From Pseudomonas helmanticensis (GTDB lineage Bacteria; Pseudomonadota; Gammaproteobacteria; Pseudomonadales; Pseudomonadaceae): 64,000 bases of DNA. Below, in pieces: positions 1-8,088 of the stretch (positions within the stretch are counted from its first letter, which is position 1; each line of letters begins with the position of its first letter). A program made the position numbers and the translations under genes. The notes beneath the pieces were generated by a model. The model was not told the DNA's origin and made no database searches. It was given only the letters and a program-made list of their open reading frames with translations. The DNA lies in assembly GCF_900182985.1 (NCBI RefSeq), contig NZ_FXUY01000001.1, positions 3,534,001 through 3,598,000 of the forward strand, given 5' to 3'.

Positions 1-692
1 CTGACTTGCCGCTGGTGAGTTTTCCTACGCCGTTCAAGTTCGGATTCAGCTTCGACTGGACGGCATTCCTGCCCGTCGCGTTGATTTATCTGATCAGCAC
101 CATCGAAACCGTCGGCGACCTCACCGCCAACTGCATGCTCGCCCGCCAGCCAATCAGCGGCCCTTCTTATATAAGCCGATTGCGCGGTGGCGTACTCGGC
201 GATGGCGTGAGCTGCATGATCGCCGCGACTTTCAGCGCCTTTCCCAACACCACATTCGCGCAGAACAACGGTGTGATCCAGTTGACCGGCGTCGCCAGCC
301 GCTACGTAGGGCTGTACATCGGCGCGATCCTGTTTTGTCTCGGCCTGTTTCCAACGATTGGCGCGGTGTTGCAACAGATTCCAAAACCGGTGCTCGGCGG
401 CGCCACCCTGGTGATGTTCGGCGCGGTGGCTGCTGCCGGCGTACGCATCCTCGCGCAGTCGCCGCTGGATCGCCGCAGCATGTTGATCATCGCCACTTCG
501 TTCGGTGTCGGCCTGGGCATCGCCGCGCAACCGACCCTACTGCACTTGCTGCCGAAACTGGTGCAGAACCTGTTCGACTCGGCGATCACCAGCGGCGGTC
601 TGACGGCAATCGTCCTCTGCCTGTTGCTGCCGGAGTCGAAAACCAAGAGCGCTGAAGTGCACGCGGCGCTGAACAAGATCGAACAGGCGTAA
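1..692 (+). CDS. NCS2 xanthine-type permease, 3' part
   Basis: This is the last ~230 residues of a nucleobase:cation symporter-2 (NCS2) permease, an inner-membrane purine importer. The reading frame is open to the left edge, so the start lies outside the window. Visible family landmarks are ETVGD in one helix and QNNGVIQLTGVASR in the substrate-binding region, which matches XanQ/XanP xanthine permeases better than uracil permeases. Several hydrophobic helices follow and the protein ends in a short charged tail. The TetR gene begins 88 bp downstream on the same strand. Xanthine as substrate is inferred from the motif and from the purine genes nearby. Confidence 0.9.
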   Translation, partial: DLPLVSFPTPFKFGFSFDWTAFLPVALIYLISTIETVGDLTANCMLARQPISGPSYISRLRGGVLGDGVSCMIAATFSAFPNTTFAQNNGVIQLTGVASRYVGLYIGAILFCLGLFPTIGAVLQQIPKPVLGGATLVMFGAVAAAGVRILAQSPLDRRSMLIIATSFGVGLGIAAQPTLLHLLPKLVQNLFDSAITSGGLTAIVLCLLLPESKTKSAEVHAALNKIEQA

Positions 693-723
693 CGGTTTTA
701 TCGTTTCAGGACTTGTCGGATGC

Positions 724-762
724 CTGTGGGTGCGCTATCAACGCAACTGGTTGCACCCACAG
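724..762. promoter_or_regulatory. 10-bp inverted repeat upstream of the TetR gene
   Basis: CTGTGGGTGC (724-733) and its exact complement GCACCCACAG (753-762) are separated by 19 bp, ending 18 bp before the TetR start codon. It could be an autoregulatory operator or a terminator stem of the permease. No T-run follows, which favours the operator reading. Confidence 0.4.
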
Positions 763-780
763 ACAAACCCGGAAGTGCCT

Positions 781-1431
781 ATGACCTTTGAAGTCCCTGC
801 CCATGGCGGCAAACCCGCCAGCCGCATTCGTCAAAAGAACGAAGAGACCATCCTCAAAGCTGCCGAAGACGAGTTCGCCCGCCACGGGTACAAAGGCACC
901 AGCATGAATACCATCGCGCAGAATGCCGGGTTGCCCAAGGCGAACCTGCATTACTACTTCACCAACAAACTCGGTTTGTACGTGGCGGTGCTGAGCAACA
1001 TCATCGAGCTGTGGGACAGCACCTTCAACACGCTCACCGCCGAGGACGATCCGGCCGAAGCGCTGACCCGCTACATCCGCGCCAAGATGGAATTCTCCCG
1101 TCGTCAGCCGCAAGCCTCGCGGATCTTCGCGATGGAAGTGATCAGCGGCGGCGAATGCCTGAGCGAATATTTCAATCAGGATTACCGCGCCTGGTTCAAC
1201 GGCCGCGCGGCGGTGTTTCAAGCGTGGATCGATGCGGGCAAAATGGACGCGGTTGATCCGGTGCACCTGATCTTCCTGTTGTGGGGCAGCACCCAGCATT
1301 ACGCCGACTTCGCCACGCAGATCTGTCGTGTCAGCGGTCGCAGCAAGTTGACCAAACAGGACATGGAAGACGCCGGCAACAACCTGATCCGCATTATTCT
1401 CAAAGGCTGCGGCCTCACTCCTCCTCTATAA
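781..1431 (+). CDS. TetR/AcrR family transcriptional regulator
   Basis: The protein has 216 aa. The start is the ATG preceded by GGAAG; an upstream in-frame start would only add a poor leader. The N-terminal helix-turn-helix is clear (ILKAAEDEFARHGYKGTSMNTIAQNAG, then LPKANLHYYFTNK, residues ~20-62). The C-terminal part resembles the RutR/YcdC type (TetR_C_13), a group that often senses pyrimidines or purines. It lies between a xanthine-type permease and a YigZ gene (7-bp gap), so control of nucleobase uptake is a reasonable inference. The ligand is unknown. The inverted repeat at 724-762 is a candidate binding site. Confidence 0.85.
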   Translation: MTFEVPAHGGKPASRIRQKNEETILKAAEDEFARHGYKGTSMNTIAQNAGLPKANLHYYFTNKLGLYVAVLSNIIELWDSTFNTLTAEDDPAEALTRYIRAKMEFSRRQPQASRIFAMEVISGGECLSEYFNQDYRAWFNGRAAVFQAWIDAGKMDAVDPVHLIFLLWGSTQHYADFATQICRVSGRSKLTKQDMEDAGNNLIRIILKGCGLTPPL

Positions 1432-1438
1432 GACATTT

Positions 1439-2020
1439 ATGCCTTTCACCCTCAGCGGTTTTTGCGAGTTCCGCGAAGAAATTCGCAAAAGCCGCTTTAT
1501 CACCTTCGCCACGCCGATCAGCAGCCCTGCCGATGCGCAGGCGTTCTTCGAACAGCACAGCGACTTCAACGCCTCGCACAATTGCTGGGCGTGGAAACTC
1601 GGCGATCAATACCGCAGCAATGACGACGGCGAACCGGGCGGCACCGCTGGGCGACCGATATTGGCGGCGATTGAAGCGCAGGATTGTGATCAGGTCGCGG
1701 TGCTGGTGATTCGTTGGTACGGCGGGATTCAACTGGGCACCGGCGGGTTGGCTCGGGCGTATGGCGGTGGGGCGAACAAGTGTTTGCAGACGGCGGCGAA
1801 GGTTGAGTTGATCAGCCGGGTGCCGGTGAGTTGCGCTTGCGGGTTTGCCGAGTTGGCGTTGGTGAAGTTGCGGGTGGCGGACCTGGGTGGGTTGGTCGTG
1901 GAGGAGAATTTTACGGCGAATGGCGTTGAGTTGAAGTTGGCGGTGGGTGAGGCGCAGATTGCGGTGTTGCAGGGGCAGTTGGCGGATTTGAGTCGGGGGC
2001 GGATTTTGTTGCAGCGGTGA
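1439..2020 (+). CDS. YigZ/IMPACT family protein
   Basis: The protein has 193 aa. It carries the N-terminal UPF0029/IMPACT domain, with KSRFITFATP near residue 17 and the signature DGEPGGTAGRPIL followed by VLVIRWYGGIQLGTGGLARAYGG. The smaller C-terminal DUF1949-like domain spans about residues 130-193. Family members are ribosome- or nucleic-acid-associated proteins without a settled bacterial role. The gene starts 7 bp after the TetR stop, so the two are probably co-transcribed. The 3' third is unusually rich in G/T codons (gtt, ttg). Confidence 0.85.
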   Translation: MPFTLSGFCEFREEIRKSRFITFATPISSPADAQAFFEQHSDFNASHNCWAWKLGDQYRSNDDGEPGGTAGRPILAAIEAQDCDQVAVLVIRWYGGIQLGTGGLARAYGGGANKCLQTAAKVELISRVPVSCACGFAELALVKLRVADLGGLVVEENFTANGVELKLAVGEAQIAVLQGQLADLSRGRILLQR

Positions 2021-2597
2021 AGCAAGGTCCAAAGATCGCAGCGTTCCGCAGCTCCTACACAGGGGTGCGATGTTTTGGGGCGGATGCGAATTTGCTTATT
2101 CCACAGACTTGCCCACATCTGCTGTGCACCCGACTGTGGATAACCTGAGTACAATCCGCTGTAACCCTTCTGTCACGTGGCTTTGCGCGGTTTGCTCATT
2201 TTTCGTTCAATTCATCCGACGAACTGAAAATATCAAACATAAACAACTAGTTAGATCCGTTTATCACCATTGGAAGAAAGCACCGCAGTGCTTATGCCCG
2301 TGCTTGCGGCTTGCGCACAAAAACTGTGGAGCAACCTGTGGATAACCCGTTCATGACCGGCTCAGTCGCAGGTGCTGCCTAGCCCCCACGCAGTTGCTCG
2401 TTTTTTGATCAGTTAATCACGGGCAAAACTGGAGCCCGATCAACGGCTTTGCGCTGATTTGGTGCCATGGTTGCAGGTGAAACGCACGCCGATGCTCTGC
2501 ACCAAGCGCTCGCAAGCGCCGTGCGTGCTGGTTCCTGACTCAATGGCCAGGAAATTGCTTTATCCACAGGCACAACTCCAAGCAAGTCGAGCCTGTC
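2021..2597. other. Long intergenic region with a REP and three TTATCCACA boxes
   Basis: These 577 bp have no convincing gene. They contain a diverged single REP (2029-2060) and an AT-richer stretch (2210-2270). Three exact copies of the DnaA-box 9-mer TTATCCACA are present: TGTGGATAA at 2135-2143 and 2337-2345, and TTATCCACA at 2560-2568. The region must also hold the promoter of the ABC transporter that begins at 2598. Confidence 0.6.
2029..2060. repeat. REP element, single, diverged
   Basis: One half-unit of the family (AAAGATCGCAGCGTTCCGCAGCTCC-type core, read in two parts here) with two changes from the consensus and no partner in inverted orientation. Confidence 0.7.
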
Positions 2598-4145
2598 ATG
2601 CCCATCGCTCCTCCTATCCCGCGCCTGCAACTGCGCCAGATCAGCAAACGCTACCCCGGTTGTCTGGCCAACGACGCCATCGACCTGAGCATCGCGCCCG
2701 GAGAAATCCACGCCCTGCTCGGTGAAAACGGCGCGGGCAAAAGTACCTTGATGAAGATCATCTACGGCGTCACCCAGGCCGATTCGGGCGAGATGCTCTG
2801 GCAAGGTCAACGGGTCAATATGCGCAATCCAGCGCAAGCGCGGCAGTTGGGCATCGGCATGGTATTCCAGCATTTCTCGCTGTTCGAAACCCTCAGCGTC
2901 GCGCAGAACATTGCGCTGGCGATGGGTGCGGCGGCCGGCACACCGAAACAACTGGAGCCGAAGATTCGTGAAGTGTCGCGCCGTTATGGCATGGCGCTGG
3001 AGCCGGAGCGACTTGTCCACAGCCTGTCGATCGGCGAGCGGCAACGGGTCGAGATCATTCGCTGCCTGATGCAGGACATTCGCCTGTTGATCCTCGATGA
3101 GCCAACTTCGGTGCTGACACCGCAGGAGGCCGACGAATTGTTCATCACCCTGCGCCGTCTCGCAGCCGAGGGCTGCAGCATTTTGTTCATCAGCCACAAG
3201 CTCGGCGAGGTTCGGGCGCTGTGTCATAGCGCGACAGTTCTGCGCGGAGGACGGGTGGCCGGACATTGCCTGCCGGCCGAGTGCTCGGATCAGCAACTGG
3301 CGCAAATGATGGTCGGCGAAGCGGCAACGTTGATCGGTGATTATCCGAAGGTCCGCGGCGGCGCGGCGTTTTTGCAGGTAACGGGATTGAGCTGGCACAA
3401 CCCGGATCCGTTCGGCTGCTCGCTGACTGACCTCAATGTGCAGGTGCGCAGCGGTGAAATCGTCGGCATTGCCGGCGTCGCGGGCAACGGTCAGGATGAG
3501 TTGCTCGCGCTGCTCAGTGGTGAACAAACCTTGCCTGAGGCCGAAGCGGCAACCCTTCGATTCGCTGAGCAGAATGTTGCCGATTTGCGCCCGGACGCGC
3601 GGCGCAAACTGGGTTTGGCGTTCGTGCCTGCCGAACGCCTCGGCCACGGCGCGGTACCGGAATTGAGTCTGGCCGATAACGCCCTGCTTACCGCTTTCCA
3701 ACAAGGCCTGGTCCGCCACGGTTTGATCGAACGCGGCAAAGTCGAAGCCCTCGCCCAACAGATCATTCAGCGCTTCGGCGTGAAAACCCCGGACATGTAC
3801 ACCGCTGCGCGCAGCCTCTCCGGAGGCAACCTGCAGAAATTCATCCTCGGTCGGGAAATCCTCCAGCAACCGAAACTGCTGATCGCCGCGCACCCGACCT
3901 GGGGTGTTGACGTCGGCGCCGCCGCGACCATCCACCGCGCGCTCATCGCGTTGCGCGATGCCGGTGCGGCGATTCTGGTGATTTCCGAAGACCTCGACGA
4001 ACTGTTCCAGATCAGCGACCGCCTCGGCGCGTTGTGTGGTGGACGCCTGTCAGCGCTGCACAACACCACCGATACGCAGCTCAGCGACGTCGGCGGCTGG
4101 ATGGCCGGTCAGTTCAACAACCCACCTTCTGCCGCCACGGTTTAA
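2598..4145 (+). CDS. ABC transporter ATP-binding protein (nucleoside/purine type, double ATPase)
   Basis: The protein has 515 aa with two fused ABC domains, as in RbsA/YufO/BmpC-type carbohydrate-nucleoside importers. The first half has Walker A GENGAGKST (residues 42-50), signature LSIGERQ and Walker B LLILDEPTS (D167). The second half has the degenerate P-loop GVAGNGQDE and signature LSGGNLQKF (~407), as is normal for this family. It energises the two permeases directly downstream (13-bp gap). The best candidate binding protein is the BMP-family gene at 10933. Purine nucleosides or bases are inferred from the surrounding deaminases. Confidence 0.92.
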   Translation: MPIAPPIPRLQLRQISKRYPGCLANDAIDLSIAPGEIHALLGENGAGKSTLMKIIYGVTQADSGEMLWQGQRVNMRNPAQARQLGIGMVFQHFSLFETLSVAQNIALAMGAAAGTPKQLEPKIREVSRRYGMALEPERLVHSLSIGERQRVEIIRCLMQDIRLLILDEPTSVLTPQEADELFITLRRLAAEGCSILFISHKLGEVRALCHSATVLRGGRVAGHCLPAECSDQQLAQMMVGEAATLIGDYPKVRGGAAFLQVTGLSWHNPDPFGCSLTDLNVQVRSGEIVGIAGVAGNGQDELLALLSGEQTLPEAEAATLRFAEQNVADLRPDARRKLGLAFVPAERLGHGAVPELSLADNALLTAFQQGLVRHGLIERGKVEALAQQIIQRFGVKTPDMYTAARSLSGGNLQKFILGREILQQPKLLIAAHPTWGVDVGAAATIHRALIALRDAGAAILVISEDLDELFQISDRLGALCGGRLSALHNTTDTQLSDVGGWMAGQFNNPPSAATV

Positions 4146-4158
4146 CGGAGTTTCAAAC

Positions 4159-5265
4159 ATGCTGCTTTCCCTCGAACCCCGTGGCCAGCAATCGCGCCTG
4201 ATGCTGTGGTGCTCGCCGTTATTGGCGGCGGTACTGACGCTTGGCTGCGGTTCGCTGTTGTTTATCGCCCTTGGGCATGACCCGCTGCAAACCTTGCGTA
4301 CGCTGCTGATCGCGCCGGTCAGCGATTTGTATGGTGTCTCCGAGTTGCTGGTCAAAGCGTTGCCGATTCTGCTTTGCGCACTGGGCTTAGCCGTGGCGTA
4401 TCAGGCGCGAATCTGGAACATCGGCGCCGAAGGTCAATTGCTCCTCGGCGCGCTCGCCGGCAGTGCCCTCGCGGTGAACATCATCGACATGCAGAGCCGT
4501 TGGGCGCTGGTGTTGATTCTGCTCACCGGCACCCTCGCCGGCGCGGCGTGGGCCGGGCTGACGGCGTGGTTGCGCACGCGCTTCAACGCCAACGAAATCC
4601 TCACCAGCATCATGCTCAATTACATCGCTCTGAACCTGCTGCTGTTCTGCGTGCACGGGCCGCTGAAGGATCCGGCCGGCTTCAACTTTCCCGAGTCGGC
4701 GATGTTCGGCGATGCCAGCCGTTTGCCGTTGTTGATGGAGGACGGCCGCGTGCACGCCGGGGTGTATTTCGCCCTGCTCGCACTGGTCGCTGTGTGGGTG
4801 TTGCTGCAAAAAAGCTTTGTCGGTTTCCAGATCAAAGTGCTCGGGCTGGACAAGCGTGCGGCGGGGTTTGTCGGCTTTCGCGAGAAGCGTTTGATCTGGC
4901 TGGCGCTATTGATCAGCGGCGGCTTGGCGGGGCTTGCGGGTGTCTGCGAAGTGACCGGGCCGATCGGTCAATTGGTGCCGCAGGTTTCGCCGGGTTACGG
5001 CTATGCGGCGATCACCGTGGCGTTTCTTGGGCGACTCAATCCGATCGGGATTCTGTTTTCTAGCCTGCTGATGGCGCTGCTGTACATCGGCGGCGAGAGT
5101 GCACAAATGACCCTGAATCTGCCGCAGGCGATCACCCAGTTATTCCAGGGAATGATGCTGTTTTTCCTGCTCGCCTGTGACGTGCTGATCCTCTATCGGC
5201 CACGCCTGAATTTGCGGTGGGTGAAGCGTACTTCGACTACCGCCGTAACCGCCGGAGCGCTGTGA
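4159..5265 (+). CDS. ABC transporter permease (BPD_transp_2)
   Basis: The protein has 368 aa with about nine hydrophobic helices. It carries the EGQLLLGALAG and NANEILTSIMLNYIA motifs of the YufP/BmpB permeases that partner with BMP-type purine-nucleoside binding proteins. The start is the ATG at 4159 after AACGGAG; longer in-frame versions run into the ATPase gene. Its stop overlaps the start of the next permease (TGATG), which is strong evidence for translational coupling and one heteromeric permease pair. Confidence 0.92.
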   Translation: MLLSLEPRGQQSRLMLWCSPLLAAVLTLGCGSLLFIALGHDPLQTLRTLLIAPVSDLYGVSELLVKALPILLCALGLAVAYQARIWNIGAEGQLLLGALAGSALAVNIIDMQSRWALVLILLTGTLAGAAWAGLTAWLRTRFNANEILTSIMLNYIALNLLLFCVHGPLKDPAGFNFPESAMFGDASRLPLLMEDGRVHAGVYFALLALVAVWVLLQKSFVGFQIKVLGLDKRAAGFVGFREKRLIWLALLISGGLAGLAGVCEVTGPIGQLVPQVSPGYGYAAITVAFLGRLNPIGILFSSLLMALLYIGGESAQMTLNLPQAITQLFQGMMLFFLLACDVLILYRPRLNLRWVKRTSTTAVTAGAL

Positions 5266-6191
5266 TGGATATCGATCTGTTGAGCAATATTTTCTACGCC
5301 ATGGTGCGTTGCGGCACGCCGTTGTTGCTGGTGGCGCTGGGTGAACTGATCTGCGAGAAGAGCGGCGTGCTCAACCTCGGGCAGGAAGGGATGATGCTGT
5401 TTGGCGCGGTGATCGGTTTTATCGTTGCGTTCAACAGCGACAACCTCTGGCTTGGCGTGTTGCTGGCGATGCTCGCCGGGATGTTGTTGTCGTCGCTGTT
5501 TGCCTTGGTGGCGCTGGTGTTCAACGCCAATCAGGTCGCGACCGGGCTGGCCCTGACGATTTTTGGTGTCGGCCTGTCGACCTTTGTCGGCGCGGCTTGG
5601 GTGGGGAAACCGTTGACGGGTTTTGAGCCGGTGGCGATTCCTTATCTGAGTGAGATTCCAATGATCGGGCGGATGCTGTTTGCTCAGGATCTGCTGGTGT
5701 ACCTGTCGTTCGCGCTGTTTGCGCTGGTGGCGTGGGTGATCGTCAAAAGTCGTGTCGGGTTGATCATTCAGGCGGTGGGCGAGAACCCGGATGCGGCCAG
5801 TGCGATGGGGCTGCCGGTGTTGACTGTGCGCACATTGGCGGTGCTGTTCGGCGGTGCGATGGCCGGGTTGGCCGGGGCGTATCTGTCGCTGGCGTACACG
5901 CCGATGTGGGCGGAAAACATGACCGCTGGACGCGGCTGGATCGCGTTGGCGCTGGTGGTGTTTGCCAGTTGGCGGGTGTGGCGGTTGTTGCTTGGGGCGT
6001 ATCTGTTTGGACTCGCCAGCATCCTGCATCTGGTGGCGCAGGGGTTGGGGCTGGCGATTCCATCGAGTTTGCTGGCGATGCTGCCGTATGTGGCGACGAT
6101 TGTGGTGCTGGTGTTGTTGTCGCGGGATGCGCTGCGTACGCGGTTGTATGCGCCGGTGTCGTTGGGGCAGCCTTGGCAGGCGGGGCATTAA
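5265..6191 (+). CDS. ABC transporter permease (BPD_transp_2), second subunit
   Basis: The protein has 308 aa, YufQ-like, with about eight hydrophobic segments. The conserved GVLNLGQEGMMLFGAV stretch lies at ~34-50, and FNANQVATGLALTIFG follows. The ATG overlaps the preceding permease stop. It is the last gene of the three-gene importer operon; its stop meets a convergent gene (stop codons at 6188-6191 overlap) and a REP hairpin at 6201. Confidence 0.92.
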   Translation: MDIDLLSNIFYAMVRCGTPLLLVALGELICEKSGVLNLGQEGMMLFGAVIGFIVAFNSDNLWLGVLLAMLAGMLLSSLFALVALVFNANQVATGLALTIFGVGLSTFVGAAWVGKPLTGFEPVAIPYLSEIPMIGRMLFAQDLLVYLSFALFALVAWVIVKSRVGLIIQAVGENPDAASAMGLPVLTVRTLAVLFGGAMAGLAGAYLSLAYTPMWAENMTAGRGWIALALVVFASWRVWRLLLGAYLFGLASILHLVAQGLGLAIPSSLLAMLPYVATIVVLVLLSRDALRTRLYAPVSLGQPWQAGH

Positions 6192-6661
6192 TTGTTGTTT
6201 GGGCGGGCCTCTTCGCGAGCAAGCCCGCTCCCACAGTTGACCGCATTCCCCTGTGGGAGCGAGCCTGCTCGCGATAGCTTTCGAACAGGCAACACCTGAG
6301 CAACGCCCCACGCCAGTTCGAAGACCAGGAAAACCAGCAGGATCGAACTGGCGCCATGGGCCAATGCGTACGCTTGCCATGCCGCAAACAAAAACCGCGC
6401 CACCGCGTCATACCGTCCATAAAGCGCCTGCGGATCACGAATCCGCAGCACCGCCCACACGCACACCAGCGAACCCAACAGATTCGCCATCAACATATGC
6501 ACAGGTTGAAACGCCGGTAGCTCACCCGGCAAGTTCAGTGCGCTCAACAACCCGTGCACAAAAGCAAAACTCCACGGCGTGGCAAACGCTGCCGTCACGA
6601 TCAGGTCATACCAGGCGCTGCCGCGCACCACGTGGCGATACTGCGTTGAAGTCCACATCAT
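6188..6661 (-). CDS. Small inner-membrane protein, MerR-controlled (predicted)
   Basis: The protein has 157 aa with about four hydrophobic helices (WYDLIVTAAFATPWSFAFV near the start, then three more). No family was recognised. The last ~26 residues (129-154) are encoded by the REP palindrome 6201-6277 and have no membrane character, so the original C-terminus was probably shorter. The promoter reads well: on this strand TTGACC and TTACCG are 19 bp apart around a perfect dyad (6699-6716), the hallmark of a MerR-activated promoter. The divergent MerR gene at 6742 is the obvious regulator. The function is unknown. Confidence 0.7.
   Translation of the reverse strand: MMWTSTQYRHVVRGSAWYDLIVTAAFATPWSFAFVHGLLSALNLPGELPAFQPVHMLMANLLGSLVCVWAVLRIRDPQALYGRYDAVARFLFAAWQAYALAHGASSILLVFLVFELAWGVAQVLPVRKLSRAGSLPQGNAVNCGSGLAREEARPNNN
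6201..6277. repeat. REP-type palindrome, GTGGGAGCGAGC family
   Basis: Two facing half-units (…GCGAGCAAGCCCGCTCCCAC and GTGGGAGCGAGCCTGCTCGC) make a hairpin directly after the ABC permease operon. It lies inside the 3' end of the opposite gene. It is a different family from the GATCGCAGCC repeats. Confidence 0.8.
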
Positions 6662-6690
6662 CCATGCTCCAGAAATTCAGGGAGCAACCA

Positions 6691-6721
6691 CGGTAAAGCC
6701 TGGAGTATGCTCCAGGGTCAA
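6691..6721 (-). promoter_or_regulatory. MerR-type operator/promoter with 19-bp spacer
   Basis: Perfect dyad CCTGGAG-TATG-CTCCAGG at 6699-6716. Read on the minus strand, -35 TTGACC (6721-6716) and -10 TTACCG (6696-6691) are 19 bp apart with the dyad in the spacer, as in promoters twisted open by MerR activators. It points at the membrane protein gene 6188-6661. Confidence 0.75.
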
Positions 6722-6741
6722 CAGCTGTTTTGAGAGCCACT

Positions 6742-7092
6742 ATGCGCATCGGTGAATTAGCCCAGGCCAGCGCCGTCAGTCGTGACACCCTGCGTTTCTA
6801 TGAGCAGCGCGGGTTGATCGCGGCGCAACGCAGTGCCAACGGTTATCGCGACTATCCGCCGGAGATGGTGCAACTGGTGCTCTATATCAAAACGGCGCAG
6901 CGCCTGGGATTTACCCTCGGCGAGATCGGCGATAGCGTCGCGGCATTGTGGAACGCGCCCGATCCGGACAACGCCGTGGCGCAATTGCTGCGCGACAAAC
7001 TGCAACTGATCGAAACCCGCATGCGCGAACTCGACGTACTGCGTCAGGAGTTGCAACTTCGGCTCGGTCAGGCCTGTCCATTGAATCCATGA
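6742..7092 (+). CDS. MerR family transcriptional regulator
   Basis: The protein has 116 aa. The winged HTH at the N-terminus is canonical (MRIGELAQASAVSRDTLRFY, residues 1-20, then a wing with GYRDYP). A dimerisation coiled coil follows (~80-110). The C-terminus is short, with one cysteine (QACPLNP) rather than the paired metal-binding cysteines of CueR, so a metal sensor is not indicated. It is divergent from the membrane protein gene and probably activates it from the 19-bp-spacer promoter between them. The SDR gene lies 25 bp downstream and may be co-transcribed. Confidence 0.88.
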   Translation: MRIGELAQASAVSRDTLRFYEQRGLIAAQRSANGYRDYPPEMVQLVLYIKTAQRLGFTLGEIGDSVAALWNAPDPDNAVAQLLRDKLQLIETRMRELDVLRQELQLRLGQACPLNP

Positions 7093-7117
7093 TCCTCATT
7101 CATCAAGGAAGCCCATC

Positions 7118-7801
7118 ATGTCTGCAAAAAACGCACTGATCATCGGCGCCTCCCGGGGCCTGGGCCTCGGTCTGGTGCAAACCCTGCTGGCCGACGGCTG
7201 GCAGGTCACCGCCACCGTGCGCAATCCGCAAAACGCCGAGGCGCTGCAAGCACTGGGCAAGGTGCGGATCGAGAAGCTCGACATGGACGACCAGCAGGCG
7301 GTGATCGCCCTGAGTCAGCAACTCAAGGGCGAAACGTTTGATCTGCTGTTCGTCAACGCCGGGGTCAAAGGCCCGGCGGATCAGACCCCGGGCGGCGCGA
7401 CACTGGCTGAGGTCGGTCAGCTGTTTTTCACCAACGCGGTGGCGCCGATCAACCTGGCACAGCGTTTTGTCGGGCAGATTCGTGACGGCAGCGGCGTGCT
7501 GGCATTCATGAGTTCCGGACTGGGCAGCGTGACAGTGGCGGACGCGCCGGAGCTGGCGCTGTACAAGGCCAGCAAAGCTGCGCTGAACTCGATGACCAAC
7601 AGTTTTGTCACGCAGTTGGGTGAGCAGAAGATGACGGTGTTGTCGCTGCATCCGGGTTGGGTGAAGACCGATATGGGCGGCGAAGGGGCTGACCTTGACG
7701 TTGAAACCAGCACCCGTGGGTTAATCGATCAGGTGAATGCGTATACCGGCAAGGGCGGGCATCATTTCATCAACTACAAGGGCGAAACGATTCCCTGGTA
7801 A
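7118..7801 (+). CDS. Short-chain dehydrogenase/reductase
   Basis: The protein has 227 aa, a classical-size SDR of the CsgA-like group. It shows the nucleotide-binding GASRGLGLG (~10-18), the NAG motif (VNAGVKG, ~79), the active-site serine (FMSSGLGS) and YKASK. The substrate cannot be read from the sequence. AAGGAAG precedes the ATG. It follows the MerR gene by 25 bp, so the MerR stimulus may be something this enzyme detoxifies; that is inference only. Confidence 0.85.
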   Translation: MSAKNALIIGASRGLGLGLVQTLLADGWQVTATVRNPQNAEALQALGKVRIEKLDMDDQQAVIALSQQLKGETFDLLFVNAGVKGPADQTPGGATLAEVGQLFFTNAVAPINLAQRFVGQIRDGSGVLAFMSSGLGSVTVADAPELALYKASKAALNSMTNSFVTQLGEQKMTVLSLHPGWVKTDMGGEGADLDVETSTRGLIDQVNAYTGKGGHHFINYKGETIPW

Positions 7802-7844
7802 GCCGCAAAATCAAAATCCCCTGAATACCTGCATGACTGGCTAA

Positions 7845-7925
7845 CTGTAGGAGCCGCCGAAGGCTGCGATCTTTTGATCCTGTTTTTTACAATCAAAAGA
7901 TCGCAGCCTTCGGCAGCTCCTACAG
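7845..7925. repeat. REPIN (paired REP, GATCGCAGCC family)
   Basis: Two half-units in inverted orientation with a short T-rich loop: GTAGGAGCCGCCGAAGGC… on the left and …GCCTTCGGCAGCTCCTAC on the right. It lies between the SDR and 8-oxoguanine deaminase genes. Confidence 0.9.
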
Positions 7926-8088
7926 GGTTTGTGCATTTTGGTTGTGTGTTGTCTGGTCGGGTTGGGCTTGCCCGACGCGGCGTTTTGTTTGAAACTGCGC
8001 ACCTCGTCCCTTGCGGCGACCCTGGATCAGCAGACAGGGCATCACTGAGCTGGCAACCCTGAACCCAATTTTCAGAGGAGCCGGCAAC

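Noticed and set aside
2135..2568. Chromosomal replication origin
   Set aside because: The three DnaA-type boxes are not next to dnaA, dnaN, gidA or rpmH, and no AT-rich unwinding repeats are seen, so only a box cluster is reported.
2409..3935. Long open frame on the minus strand opposite the ABC ATPase
   Set aside because: It is antisense to a complete, motif-bearing ATPase gene, has arginine/glutamine-rich composition without any family motif, and has no ribosome site. The same holds for similar antisense frames at 8110-9612, 31423-32901, 46911-48824, 58670-60544 and 61433-63229.
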